Shown one piece after another: positions 12,378 through 24,325 of a DNA stretch of 64,000 nucleotides (the first letter of the stretch is position 1; the number at the start of each line of letters is the position of its first letter). Source of the DNA: Chrysopilus asiliformis (lineage: Eukaryota > Arthropoda > Insecta > Diptera > Rhagionidae); the NCBI GenBank assembly GCA_964034945.1, contig OZ035960.1, forward strand, positions 45,425,002 through 45,489,001, written 5' to 3'. Both the position numbers and the translations under genes were made by a program. Below the pieces are notes generated by a model. The model saw only the letters and a program-made list of their open reading frames with translations, had not been told where the DNA came from and did not search any database.

Positions 12378-13241
12378 CACAGTGTGTCATCTGACCAATC
12401 TAGGTGGACAAAAGTCATTACCAGATTCCCACCAATGAGCTAAAAACTGATGTAAACAACACCTTCAAACTTCCAAAACCGACTATTGTTTATGTCTAAC
12501 ATCTAACGGTAATTAAAGATAAGGATTTAAAGTTGAGTCAATTGTTAAGTGCAATTGTAATTATACGCCAGTCACATTTTCGCGATACTTTGTGCACCAG
12601 CTCACTGTGTCAGTTTGCAATTGTGAAATATTTTTATTAATAGATCTTATTTCTGAGGGCAATTAATATATTTTTTTCAATTAATATTAATTTGTATGTT
12701 ATTCAAATAATATGAAAGAATGTGTTGAAAGTATAGGTAAAATACATGTTATTTTTTCTTTGTTTTACAACTTTCAAAGTCTGGAAATAATATGTACCCA
12801 CATGTAAATTTTGCATATATTCTAGCTGCATCATTTTTCTTTATAATAGTATAAATTTTAGCCAGCACACTCAAGTACAACTATATTTTTTTGTTTTTTT
12901 TTAAGAAAACCTTTACTGATAACTGATATCTCGGATTCCGATGGGTAACGTTACTCATAAAATTATTTTATTAATATGAATATTGTATTCAATGTAAAAA
13001 AATGTATTTTAAGATACTACGATTCTTACATTTCTTGTATTATGGATTTTTAGGTAATTTTAGTATTTTTTTTGAATTTTTATAACTTCATAATCCTGTA
13101 ACTAATTTCCTTAAAAAATAATAAAGAAAACATTAGAAAAATGATTTATATTATTTTAATACTAACATACTAATTGATACGAATGCAACACTGCCGAAAA
13201 ATAATTTTGTCCAGCTAGGTTGTTCTACGCGACACACTGTG
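12378..13241. mobile_element. Transib-like non-autonomous element
   Basis: Both ends start with CACAGTG, the RAG recombination-signal heptamer. Both are flanked by the same five bases CGTCG (12373-12377 and 13242-13246), the kind of G+C-rich 5-bp duplication typical of Transib. The terminal repeats match imperfectly for about 38 bases ('tgtc', 'ctag.tggacaaaa'). After the heptamer come 23 bases then ACAAAAGTC on the left, and 24 bases then ACAAAATTA on the right, which resembles a 23-spacer signal with its nonamer. The 864-bp interior is A+T rich and has no transposase. It lies between the exon relic and the first intact RAB3GAP1 exon, so probably in an intron. Confidence 0.75.
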
Positions 13242-13679
13242 CGTCGGTTGAAAATTTTTATTTGTGAAGTTGAAAAAATCAACCCAAAGTGTTTACACGA
13301 GAAATTCAAAAAAAAATTTTTGTTTAATTTTTTTTTTGTTAGAGTAGGAGTCGAAATCGTTTGTCGGAGTAGGACGAATCGGGTTACATTCAGATATTTA
13401 AAAATAATGTATTTTAATAAGAATTTAAGAATTGAAAAATATGATTTCAAATTAAGAAACTTTTGCTATAATATCAACTTAAATTCAACTTTTATTGTTT
13501 TTACATAAGTTTACCCGCACTCATCCAGTAAATAACCTTGAGGTTGGTTCGTGAAATGCAATTAGCTAAAAATAAAAATAGAATGTGAAATTTAAACAAA
13601 GATTCAAGTCTCTTAGAACTGAAACTGATTGTGCGGTAACTGGGACCGACGGTATAACTATTTTTAACAACATACATAC

Positions 13680-13972
13680 CTTAGTCCACGGCATACAGAC
13701 AACCAAGGTATGCCGTAAACTCAAATCTGACATTTCTTTGCAACGTCACTTGTGCCGATTAGTTCGTCAAGTGCAGAGGGAATTTTGTATTCTGGGTGGT
13801 TTTTTTTAAATTTGTGCGATTTAAATAAGATATTTGTAAATTAGTGGACTGATTGCATTAAATAGTGATCAATAAACATAAAAATTAATTAAAAAAAGTC
13901 GGCACAAATGACGTCACACATGACTATCAAAAGTTTACAGCATACCTTGGTTGTCTGTATGCCGTGCCTTAG
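13680..13972. mobile_element. Foldback element with internal hairpins
   Basis: An arm of about 75 bases at 13685-13760 is repeated in inverse at 13893-13966; both carry 'acagacaaccaaggtatg' and 'tgtgccga'. Each arm also folds on itself (ggcatac...gtatgcc). The six bases ccttag lie on both sides (13679-13684 and 13967-13972) and may be the target duplication. It is non-coding and sits in the presumed RAB3GAP1 intron. Confidence 0.7.
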
Positions 13973-14745
13973 CCTACCTGCATCATAAAATACACGACCA
14001 GCGCAACTCTCTGTTAGTTTCTTGAAATTCTCTTAAATAGAAACCGAATGGCTTGGACTCATGCAAATAGTTGTCTTTTCTTTTAAGGTTTTCTCGTGTA
14101 GATGTTTCTTGTGCTATGTTTTACGTGTGTAATTGTTAAATTCGAATTGGTCCCCAACTATTTCTAGTCTTGTTCCTATGTTTTTGTTGTATTATCTGGA
14201 AATTGCATACCGCATGCAAAGGAGACTTTTTAGGTCGTCGAACTTCCTTTCATACTCTGTTGCACAATAAATTGACTCATCGGGTGAACTTTGGCGATTA
14301 TCAATACAAGTTCATTCGACTTCATCGGTGCATGTCATGTAAAATGCGAATAATACTTGTGCATTCTTTTATTTACCTTCTGTGATCGTAAAATAACTTC
14401 AGTAACAGGCTTTTTGTGTTAACCGAGAATTCCAACATGAATGATCAACAATACTGGAATTCAGATGACATAATTAGGGAAGTTTTACCTCCAACTTAAG
14501 TTTTAAAAATTCAATAAAAATTTTTAACCTTCTTACATATAAGAAATGTATTAAAATTATTTCAAAAACCGAAATCAAAACCGAGCCCCGCACGTCTCCG
14601 GGACATATGCCCATTGAATCTGTTCGACTTCACGTCCTTGCTTTAAACTGATTGCTTTTTAAATAAATTACTATAGTAATTTCAAATAAAATAAAATACA
14701 ATGTGCGAGTGTTTATAGCTAATTAAACAACCTATATTTTCGCAG

Positions 14746-16510
14746 CGTTGCATCTGGGTTTCCTGATTCACGAACATGTCTACTTCATCAGAAACTACAA
14801 ATGTTGAATATCTGCATGGAGAGACGAAGGATGCGAGAGGGAGGTCTTCCATTTTCCATGACTCAGTTTAAGACCGAGAAAGATGACTCTGAGGACGAAT
14901 TTTTCGATTGCGAGGTGGATGAGGATCAAGATGGGAAAATTATCCGACACGCACCGTGGAATAAGCCAGAGGGAAGGAGATCTCGAATTGGGAATCTAAC
15001 GTTAATTGCATCAGATGAGCCGCTCTTTGAACCAATCACCCAGGAACCTGTTCCAAAAACTGAAGATCAATTGGAAGATGATGCGGAAGTGATGCTAAAA
15101 TTAGGCCCAGGATCAGGTAAAATTACGATTTTTCTGTGAGAGAAACAAAGTTTTATCAAAATTATCAGAAGTTTGTGGTCTACGCGGATTTTTGACATTT
15201 CGTTTCAAACAACTTATGTGCGTAATAAAAAGGACGAAAACACTTTTGAACATGAAGACTGTTTTTTTTTTAAATTATCCCGTATTAAATTTGTAAAGAT
15301 AAATGCTTACTATGCCATTTTTTACTAATACACGTTTATTAATATTTTTAGAACTGTGCACACAAATGATGAGTGCTTCCTTGCTTTCGGATATGGAGAG
15401 TTTTAAGGCAGCAAATCCAAATGGGCAGTTAGAAGATTTCATTCGTTGGTATAGTCCACGTGATTGGATTGAAGAGCCGGATGGTGAGGATTGTCTGAAA
15501 CTAATTATAGTTTTTCAATAATGGAATGAAATTTTTAGAGAATGGCGAAGTAAAGGGTCACCTGAGTCAACGGATGCTAATAGCTGACAACACATGGCAA
15601 ACAGTTTGGAATACGGCTAAACCAGTTTCTGCAAGACGTCAAGTAATTGAAAATTTTGCTTCTATTATTATTTTGCCAGAAAATGTATTAAACGTTTTTT
15701 GTTATTGTTACAGAAACGACTTTTCGATGATACAAAAGAAGCGGAAAAGGTATTGCACTATTTGGAGACAAGAAATATTGGGCAGATATGCCAACTCACA
15801 CTGTCCGCTTTGTTTCACTCTGCTCTTCTTCGTCTTACGGTTTGATTAACAATATTACATTCTTATCTTTTAATAATTTCTTATAAATATTACTTTTAGG
15901 ATGAATTTTCTCCAATCGACTTTGCAGACAACGTAAAGACTTTAAAATCTCATCTGTGTAAACTTTCGCGGGAAAATTGGACAACTGTAAGTTCATCTGG
16001 TGGACATTCGAATGCATCAACTTCTTCGCCGAAAAAATGGGAAGCTTTACTATTGGCAGTGACAAACTTTGAAAAATTGAAAATTCAAGCTAACAGTCTC
16101 ACCATGAAGTTTTTTGAGAATCCGAAAAACCTGTCCGAATCGGAAAAGCTCATCGTTTCTTCTATGTTGAATGGTGCTAGTACTGAGTTGTCTGGCGCAG
16201 CGAAAAACGACATCTCGGTTCGTGTACTGAATATGTTCGCAGAGGAGAAAATTTCTCAAAGTGAATTTGCCGTTGAAAGCGAGACAATATCAAGTCAATC
16301 AGTAAAAATTTACTTTTTATTGTTTTCAACAAATTTTATACCAGTTTTTTGTTGTAGTGTCTTCCAGATCCTATTCGAAAGGAATATATTCTTCGCGTTG
16401 GTGGCAAAACCGTCAATAAAGGCTTTGGAGGACCTCAGTTTATGCGGACAATTCTGGATAAACATTTGAGAATTTGTGGAGCTTTTACAGAAAATACAAC
16501 ATTCTTCTAG
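14746..16510 (+). CDS. RAB3GAP1: Rab3 GTPase-activating protein catalytic subunit, 3' exons (partial)
   Basis: Six exons (14746-15116, 15352-15483, 15539-15642, 15714-15839, 15900-16301, 16358-16510) all have GT/AG borders and join in one frame into the C-terminal 428 residues, ending at TAG 16508-16510. Diagnostic segments in order are LLHQKLQMLN, EDEFFDCE, EPLFEPITQEPVPKTEDQLE, LLSDMESFKAANP, FIRWYSPRDWIEE, LSQRMLIADNTW, TAKPVSARRQ, LFDDTKEAEKVLHYLE and the terminal ICGAFTENTTFF. RAB3GAP1 pairs with RAB3GAP2; it hydrolyses Rab3-GTP on synaptic vesicles and the complex acts as GEF for Rab18 at the ER. The catalytic Arg lies in the C-terminal half of the family protein. Exon 14746 begins with the third base of a codon, so coding continues upstream; no intact earlier exon was found. 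A full protein is about twice this length. Introns are 235, 55, 71, 60 and 56 nt. Confidence 0.93.
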
Positions 16511-16705
16511 AATTTAGAATATGCAAAAAAATATTTATTAAGAATAGTAAAATTATTAAGTTGATGTGAAACAATAATATTATTATAAGGAGTTATCTAT
16601 CAGCAGTTAAAAGTTAACATAAATTGGCAGAGGGTTACAAATAGATCTGTAGTGCTTTAATTTTTTTTACTATGTTGCAATATTTTATAATTAATTTTCT
16701 TGGTT

Positions 16706-16711
16706 AATAAA
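16706..16711 (+). promoter_or_regulatory. Candidate polyadenylation signal of RAB3GAP1
   Basis: This is an AATAAA hexamer 196 bases after the stop codon in an A+T-rich 3' region. In such sequence hexamers arise often by chance, so it is only a candidate. Confidence 0.4.
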
Positions 16712-17056
16712 AATCAGCTTATATTATTTGAAGCGTTTTCTAATTACCTCATAAAATATTTTTTTCAAGAATGGGCCTTTTTAAATAGGTTCCCGCTTTG
16801 TAATTCCCCGTATTCCGTTGTTGACTTCGCGCTGTTTTCGCGAAATCAATCACAACATAAATATACGCTACTGGCGAATATGTTGTAAGTGGTAGAACAG
16901 CTGCCATACTGCGATCTACTGAAGCAAAGGACTTATTAATATCAGTTGTTCGAATATCACAACATTTCAAATAACTAAATTTATTTTGTTTGCGTACATA
17001 TCATGAAATTTTAGCATATAAGTGTATTTTAAAATGTACAATAATATGTTATTATA

Positions 17057-17183
17057 GGCCCTATTCCAGAATCCGATACGAATGATTCGGATCGTAAACT
17101 CAATGTTGTTGCTAGTGTTTTATACCAACAATAACATTGAGTTTACGATCCGAATCATTCGTATCGGATTCTGTGATAGGGCC
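17057..17183. mobile_element. 127-bp perfect-arm MITE
   Basis: A left arm of about 50 bases starting GGCCCTATTCCAGAATCC is mirrored by the right arm, with a loop of only about 15 bases. TTATA flanks both sides (17052-17056 and 17184-17188). It lies 0.55 kb behind the RAB3GAP1 stop codon. It is non-coding and could form a long hairpin if transcribed. Confidence 0.85.
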
Positions 17184-17188
17184 TTATA

Positions 17189-19219
17189 TGTATTGCAAGT
17201 GATGTATACCATAGTTAAATTAAATATTTCTTAGAATTTTCAAGTGCTTGTCATTAGTCAAATATTTGAAAATTTTATATTCTACTACAAGTAAAATAGA
17301 TTATTTTGATTATTGCGAATAGTCAAATACTTATATTGCTTATATTTAATTTTAAAAAAATTCTATTTTTTTTAGAGAACAGTCACGTTAAATTGAAATA
17401 AAAGAGCGATCTCTACTATATTTGAAGATTTGCCTATCAAATTATTTTGGTGTCCGAAAGTGCCCGTTAAGCGTAACCGAAAGTGACCATTATGAGAACT
17501 AGGTTAGTATTAAGGTAGCTTACACATTTGTTTTTCTTAGAGAAACTTTTATAAAGATTTGGCATTTTTCAAATTTCCCACTTTCAGTTCTAAAATGCCT
17601 AGACATCAAAATTAGTAGTGAATCCTGCTGTGCAGGTGAATCGCCTTATCCAAAATACGGTAAAAAGACCTTGGATGATGTGATCTTTAAAATGCTCAGA
17701 CGCTCGCGGTAATTGAGAACCAATCATCCGTTTTCCGTTTATGTATCACCCACCACCACCTGATATCAGCGAATTGGTAAGTGGGTTAGTGAATTCTCAC
17801 ACAACCAACCGTAGGCTCTCTCGTTGCTAAGGACGACAGGTCGATGGTTTTGTCAAATTTTTTTTGCCAGCGCATGCTCTCTATTATTCGCAAGTTTGCC
17901 ACTAGGTAAATTTGTACAGGAGACAAATATGTCTCTATCAACTTCAGTGACGAAAATGAGCATCAAATATTAAAAAATAAGTATTAATGTGGAAAATCAG
18001 TCGTGAAGGTATTTGAAACTTCTACGAAATGATTGTTTAGTGGTCAGGATAACTGAAATAGTGGAAAAAGTGATTACTGTGCCGGACAAACAGATTGCAT
18101 ATGTCAAGGTTGTTTTTCATCCCCCAAAATTCATGTACGTACATACATACATACGAACAATTTCTCATTACGCAAATTTTCATCAAAATGCAATACACTC
18201 ACAACAATTTGCGTGCTTGATAAGCAGCTGGAGAAATACGAGAGTAAAAAAGTTTTTTAGAGTGGTGTGATTTGTACAGGGTGCGAATTTCGGTTATCAA
18301 TCGTCGACTAAGGGTAGAAAAATTACTCGATAGCAATCATCAAATACAGCGTAACCTTTAATTTTGCTGATTTGGTAAAAATAACAAACAATATATATTT
18401 AAATATATATTTCGAAAAAAAACTGCGCCGCAGGTGCATTTTTATAAAACAAGTTTTAAAAAAATCTATGAAAACACCTTCAAATTGACGTAAAAAATTA
18501 CCAGAGAAGCATATCTAAATTTTTTGTTCGAATTCGACGTAGCGAACTTTCAAATGGCTCTAAATGCGCGTACGGTTACCAAACGTCATCTTTTTGGGAG
18601 ACACGTACTGTTTTCTGACCGAAAAAAATTTCCAGTATCTTTTTTCAAAATTTTACATTTTGTCCTCTTTGGACAAATTTGTATTCTTTTTTATCTTTTT
18701 TTTAAACCAGGTAAACATGCAATTTTTTTGAAGTGTTTCTTGTAAAAAAAATATTTCAATCGAACCAAGGAAATATTGTTACGACATCATGTTTATTTGG
18801 CACATAACTTGTTACGGTTAAGAAGCGGAAGCGAAGTTTCTGCGTTCTCTAAGTTCCAATATGGGGTCAAAATTTCTTGAAAAACGTCTAAATTTGCTTC
18901 TCGTGTTTTAAAAATACGGATCTGCGGCAACGCAAAGCATTCGGTACGTGTCATTTTCAATAATATTTTGTTTTGTTTACAAAGGATTTTAATTCGATTT
19001 TCTTGTATTAGGGATCATTTGCATCTGACACGGATATCCGACCAAATACTAACGGTAAATCTTATCTTCATTTTTTTGTTGTTTTGATATCCGTTCGGTG
19101 ACTTTTTACGCTCTGAAAGAAGCTGTTTTTTAATGGGGGTTTTTGGGGTTGCTGAATCCGATTGTGGAGTCAAAAAGTCTGTAAGGATATCTCAACGGCC
19201 AGGATATATATTCGAATAC
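17189..19219. other. A+T-rich sequence without a recognised gene
   Basis: Nothing convincing was found on either strand. The frames at 18013-18270 and 18524-18745 have no known motif. A 'cacctgcggcgca'-type phrase (reverse strand, near 18430) recurs at 63600, so part of this is an old dispersed repeat. Confidence 0.45.
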
Positions 19220-19605
19220 TAAACATAACAAAAGCTATAATTGCCAATCTGGCAATCATTGGAGACCCGTATGGTGATATTCGTATCAAAATTCGAACAG
19301 TTGTACCAAAATTCCCCTTTGAAGTCAAACTTTCCAATAAGATTTTTTAAAATTTATTCCAATCGGATTTTGATGTATGGGAGTTTTATGTAAAATCATA
19401 TCCTAAATAACTTTTGTTCTTCCACTTTTTTGATAAGATGTACCGTTTTTGAGATATTCGCAAAAAACGTTTTCGTTCGTATGGGGGGTACCCCCCCTAA
19501 TGGTCCATTTTTGCCCACTAACGAACTTAGCCTCACATTTTACGAAAAACGAATCTGCGCAAAATTTCAAGTCTCTAGCTCAATCCGTGCGCCCGCAATC
19601 CGCGC

Positions 19606-19641
<36 letters not shown>

Positions 19642-19787
19642 GACGGACGGACGGACATGCTAAATTCAACTTTTTTCATCATTCTAAACACACTGGTGTA
19701 ATTCATTTTTGTGTGCGATGACGAGATCTTGGCGTTACAAACGGTAAGGCAAAGTTAATATACCCTTTGGTTTCACCATACGGGTAT
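19220..19787 (+). mobile_element. Dispersed non-autonomous repeat, family B
   Basis: It begins 'ataacaaaagctataatt', carries 'cccgtatggtg' near the start and the inverse 'caccatacgggtat' at the end, with a CAGA/GGAC tetranucleotide run (19611-19657) in between. Near-identical blocks occur at 28373-28978 and around the P element at 32285-35611. The overlapping frames at 19430-19721 appear in both orientations of every copy and translate the tetranucleotide run into RQTDRQTD, so I do not treat them as a gene. The transposon class is unknown. Confidence 0.7.
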
Positions 19788-19869
19788 AAAAAGTATATAA
19801 AAGCGTTGCGATTGTCAGTAATTGTGGATTTTCAGTCATACTAATCAAATATAAAATGACTAAAAAGGG

Positions 19870-20060
19870 TAAAATAAAATAAAAAATTTAAAAAAAAGCT
19901 TTTATTAAAAAATAATGCTAAAAAGAAAAAAAATTTTTTTGGGCGCTCGAATATTTATCTCGCTCTAATTTTCAATACAAAGCGCCCAAAAATATATTTC
20001 TCCCTTTTCAATACATTATTTTAAATGAAAGCTTTTCAAAGTTTTTTTTCTTTTAATTTT
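19870..20060. repeat. A+T-rich dispersed repeat with short inverted ends
   Basis: 'cttttattaaaaaat' and the following A-rich 'gggc' block recur at 63475-63535. Inside, 'ttgggcgctcgaatattt' is followed by an inverse-like 'aatacaaagcgcccaa', so the RNA could form a stem. No coding content. Confidence 0.45.
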
Positions 20061-20075
20061 TTCGTCTTTAAAATA

Positions 20076-20348
20076 CAGGTATCCCTCGAGTTACGCGGTA
20101 CTTGAGTTATGCGAATTTCGAGTTACGAGGAAAAAAATTGCGTCAGTGCTCGAATTACGCGGTACGGTTTGGGAGCAATTTTTATTTAAAAAGAAAGTAT
20201 TGTAATTATAAATGAATGTTTTTATATAAAAAAGAAAATAGGTATGTATTGTTTTGCACTAACCCTGAGTCTCCACTTACGCGGTTTCGACTTACGCGGT
20301 TTCGACTTACGCGGAATCAATTAGCCGCGTAACTCGAGGGGATACCTG
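20076..20348. mobile_element. pogo/Tigger-like MITE
   Basis: The element starts CAGGTATCCCTCGAGTTACG, ends in the near inverse, and is flanked by TA (20074-20075 and 20349-20350). The TA target and CAG terminus fit pogo-type Tc1/mariner elements. The terminal motif 'gagttacgcgg' is iterated inwards: three variants at the left end and four at the right ('cgacttacgcgg'). It is 273 bp and non-coding. Confidence 0.8.
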
Positions 20349-20350
20349 TA

Positions 20351-23057
20351 CAAGGCATTTCCGTAATTTTCAGAATACTCCTCCATATCATAGAAACTGC
20401 ATTTTTACGTATTTAAAATATCAAGTGAATAGCTTCCGATTTTTTTTCGGTCAGTTTAACGAAACTGTTTTCAGAAAAAATCAATTGAAATTTTTTAATT
20501 GCCTTGTATTTGACTTGAGGAGGCACCATATTTCATGCAGTACCATTGTAACAAATTGGAATTAGGCTTCCAGCGGATATGAGTTTTTTGACAAAAGATT
20601 AACTCGAAAATTGCATTTTTTTGCAACATGCTTGACTTTCTCAAAGTGTATAAATCCAGGTCACACTGTAACAGTGCGATTATAGAGCAACACCATTGGG
20701 GTAGATAATTTCTGTTACATCAGAACTACATAGATGTAGTCGTCACCGTGTCTGAATGTATTGGTGAGGGGTGAACAGACATTTAATAATGTGTGGTTGG
20801 TAGCGGATTTTCTACGGGGGAAAACCAGCAAACTCATTCAGTTGAGCTGCGAATTTTCCGGTACGCGGGTCAGAACCTTTGTCGGATTGATTCTAAATCA
20901 GCAGAAAATCATTTTCTTCACTTTTCACATAGTATTGAAATCATATTTCCCATACAACACCGGGAGATATTAAAAGTTTTTTAACTGAATTTTCCGATTT
21001 TCAAACGATTTTCTTTAAAGTACAACATTCGGTTATTCATTGGCGTTTTATATGACCCGGAATTTATCGCATTGAACATGCAATATTGCACGAGAAAAAG
21101 GATTCAAATTGATTCATAACTGGATTGTAAAGATTTTTTTTGTCGTCTTTTTATACCCTGGCTACGCTGAAAAGGAAACACAATTTTTTGCCCAGTTCCG
21201 GGGACAAGCTGCAAGGGCGCTAGTCTTTTACCTATACACACAGAATTGTGTAGTGGAAATTTTGGTAATAGTGAGTGATTAAACATTTTTTTTTCTCTGG
21301 TGAAAAAGTGAAAAATCTAAAAGATGTTTTACGGTTTTAAGGATATTTCAGATAAAACCGCTTAATATCGTGCCAAATTCATTTCGAATACGGATAATGA
21401 GTTTTCTCTGAGTGCGGCAAGCTTATAAAAAAAGGGTGTGAACCCCGTCACCTTGCTCTCATACATTTTTAATTTGCAGGATCCTATGGATAACACTTTT
21501 CTTCTTGTCTGCTGGTGGAAAGATGCCTGTATGTTGGGGCAATGAATCGAGGTTCTGATGGGACGTTGGTCAAATGGATAGATAGATGGCTCTTCCGAAT
21601 GTTAAATGTTGGATGGATAGATGGATGGACGGATGATTAAAATGTTGATAAACGATCCGATAATTAATGTTGCCCTTAAACCTGTAATTTAGTGTGACGT
21701 ACATGAAGGAGATATATGATTTTATTTTACGGTTTTTTTTATCCTTTGCCACTTTCTTGCTTCGTTGTCGATTTTTTTTGTTCCTTTTACTTCGTTTTTT
21801 TTAGAGTCAGCCTAAGGGTTGGGTTTGGTATTCCGTAGATATATGTATGTACGTCGTAAGTAGGTTCGCTATTAGAAATGGAGATATGGATAGGCTCCGG
21901 TAGTGGATTATTGTCGATTTCGTTGTCGGTATAAACTCGGCAGGCACAACCGATCTGCAAATACATCGATAAACGGTCGCCATTGTTACCCTGTATTTGT
22001 TGACGATGCCGACTATGATGAGCAACACACAAAATTTTGTTAGTTCAACGAAGATCTGTGTGTGCGAATTTGTTCGGTTGGTGCCCCTGTCCTTTTACGT
22101 TTCGGTTTCTTTTTTGCGCGTACCTACCCCTAATAAGTACACCCCCGGGTGTCTACTTTGACATAAACCCCATTCCCGTGTTTTCATCACACTCCCGACT
22201 GTGGCTCGACGGTGTTATTTATTACCTGAATAGTAGCTCCACACGCAAATACATCCACGTCAAACGGTATGCGATTTCTAGGAAGAATACAGGTACAAAA
22301 ACCGTAAATGATTAGAAGAAAAAAAAATCCTATTTGAGCTATTAGACTTTAGGTAGCGGTACTTCTTGCACTCATTTATGGTTCACGTCTCCCTAACAGT
22401 GTTTGTCACGCGCGGAATAGCGTGAGAGCTTCAATATAAAAAAAATAAATAAAATAGACCAAAGGAAAATATAGAAAATGTTGAAAACAGGAAATCGTAA
22501 AATAATTCCAGCTACAAATAAATGGAACTATGCTAGCTTGTTGTCAGATTTTTGTTATAATTGCAAAATCGTTAACAAAGAACAGGATTCTTATCAATAA
22601 ATTCAATTATTTAGAATTTAAAAAAAAATACCCTTTTTCAATTTTTATAATTAAAAGCGTTTGAATGTAAAAAGTCACCTTTTGAAATTATGCTGATATC
22701 CGCAGTAAAAATGTTGAGATTTTTGTGTATTCCAACGGATATAATAAAAAGGACTTTTAATAAAACCAGAAACAGCCTGTTTTTATAACGTTTTCCATCG
22801 TAAAAGGATTCCATAGCAGAACTCATTTTCAGTAAACCAATCGTGGCGCATAGAATCCATCCTTCGACAAAAGAAAAGTCATTGTGTCTGGAATGATGAA
22901 AACTTTGTTTTCGGGAAATCTGTGTACAGTCGAACCCACTTAAGAGCACATCAATTGGGCTCGGAAAAGTTGTGCTGCTAAACGGAATGTACTCTTATCC
23001 GATTTTTTAATAAAAGGAGCCATAATATATTGTTATACGCCGTAATGCAAATCATAC
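20351..23057. other. Sequence without a recognised gene
   Basis: No domain was recognised. Overlapping opposite frames at 20761-20984 and 21787-22315 give no family match. Contents include a GATA/GATG tetranucleotide patch (21568-21640) and, at 22925-23000, 'acagtcgaacccacttaagagcac', which looks like a lone pogo-type terminus without a partner. Confidence 0.45.
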
Positions 23058-23351
23058 TACAGTGCAACCTTGTTAGTCCGGACCTCCAGTAATCCGAATT
23101 ATTCAATAATTCGGACAAGCAAATTCATTGCATTACGCATATTGTAATCCGGATTTGAACCATTTTGATAATCCGGATTCACAGAATGACAGTAATGTTG
23201 TAGGTATTTCTGGCCAAGGAAAATATACTGGGGGTTTCACACCCCATTTTAGAGCTATTTTGAGCCCACAGGGCGATTCTCCGGTAGGCATCTGTCATCC
23301 TTGTCTCTGACATTGCATTTGGTTATTCATGTGATTTCGAAGTATTTCAAA

Positions 23352-23640
23352 ATGCCACCGAAAGATCACTTAAAACATTGTCTCTGGCCGAGAAAAACAC
23401 CATTTTGGAAACTGGGTAGGGGAGATAGGCTAGAGAATTCCAAGTAGAAACTTGAACCATATCGGACGTCAAAAAGAACAGGATCAATTAACAGAAGTAT
23501 AGATAGAGGTATGGATCAATGGAAATGAAAACTTGCTGCTTCTAGAAGACGTGTGTAACGAAGAAGAGGAAGGTCTTGAAGTAGTTGAAATGAGAGGTAG
23601 TATTAAACATGGAGTCGTCATCAACAGCTTCAGTGTATGT
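23352..23640 (+). pseudogene. pogo transposase N-terminal remnant
   Basis: An ATG-Pro-Pro-Lys start at 23352 continues, after a small shift, as LKTLSLAEKNTILETG then a stop. This resembles the CENP-B-N/Psq-like helix-turn-helix start of pogo transposases ('LSLAEK..IL'). Downstream, 'DVKKNR' fits the next part of that domain, but stops and shifts break the frame. It cannot encode a working protein. Confidence 0.55.
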
Positions 23641-23646
23641 TACAAG

Positions 23647-24043
23647 CAGGGCTGTGGAGTCGGTACCTCAACCTCGACTCCGACTCCGGAAATTTTAGAA
23701 TATCCGACTCCGACTCCGGAAGTCTTAAAATATCCGACTCCGACTCCTGAAAGTCTAGAAGGTCTAACTCCAACTCTGACTTCTTCGACTAAAAAAATCA
23801 GCAGATTTCCTCGAACCCCAAATCAAATATTGTTTGGTTGTAAATTTTGACTTTTGTAAAGAATTGGGACAATAAACTAGGGAGTGGCCAATGGATGTAA
23901 AATAAATTGGTTCGGGATCAAAAGCGGATTTTTTCTCTGAGACAAATTTTCTCCGACTCTTAAACTCTTTTGTGGAAATTGACCGACTCCGAGTCCTAAA
24001 GCAGCAATTTTGTCCTGACTCCGACTCCGACTCCACAGCCCTG
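23647..24043. mobile_element. hAT-type MITE (CAGGGCTGTGGAGTCGG termini)
   Basis: It starts CAGGGCTGTGGAGTCGG and ends with the inverse, and is flanked by the identical 8-mer gttacaag (23639-23646 and 24044-24051). An 8-bp duplication and a CAGGG end are hAT hallmarks. Repeats of 'tccgactccgac' run through both ends. The frames at 23533-23850 and 23764-24036 read this repeat as Pro/Thr- or Ser/Glu-rich peptides and are not genes. Confidence 0.9.
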
Positions 24044-24325
24044 GTTACAAGACACCCTTGCTATAAGGAGATTAAGGGAGTCTGCACTCATTTTACAAAC
24101 TAAAAAACTGTAAAACAAACTAATAGTACTGAGTTTTTTAATAAAAAGTTTTGTTTTTTTATGATATCTTGTCTTCACACAATAAAATATATTTCTTGGA
24201 TGTACTGGGAGTATGTTTCGTAACTTTTACAGCAATAGAATAAAGTTCTTCGGTAATCCGGATATTTCGATAGTACGGATCACCTCCGTTTTAATTGATC
24301 CGAACTAACGAGGTTACACTGTAAT

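Larger units (their letters stand above)
23060..24321. mobile_element. Decayed pogo-like transposon carrying a nested hAT MITE
   Basis: The termini CAGTGCAACCTTGTTAGTCC and its near inverse (ending 24321) are flanked by TA (23058-23059 and 24322-24323). Inside the left end are further 'taatccgga' motifs. A transposase N-terminal remnant is at 23352-23418. The 397-bp MITE at 23647-24043 accounts for a third of the length. The rest is too decayed to code. Confidence 0.8.

Noticed and set aside
12602..12608. Internal CACTGTG inside the Transib-like element as a third recombination signal
   Set aside because: No nonamer at the right distance and no flanking duplication; a 7-base match is expected by chance.
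23533..24036. Pro-Thr-rich and Ser-Glu-rich frames
   Set aside because: They read the TCCGAC repeats of the hAT MITE and cross its target duplication.
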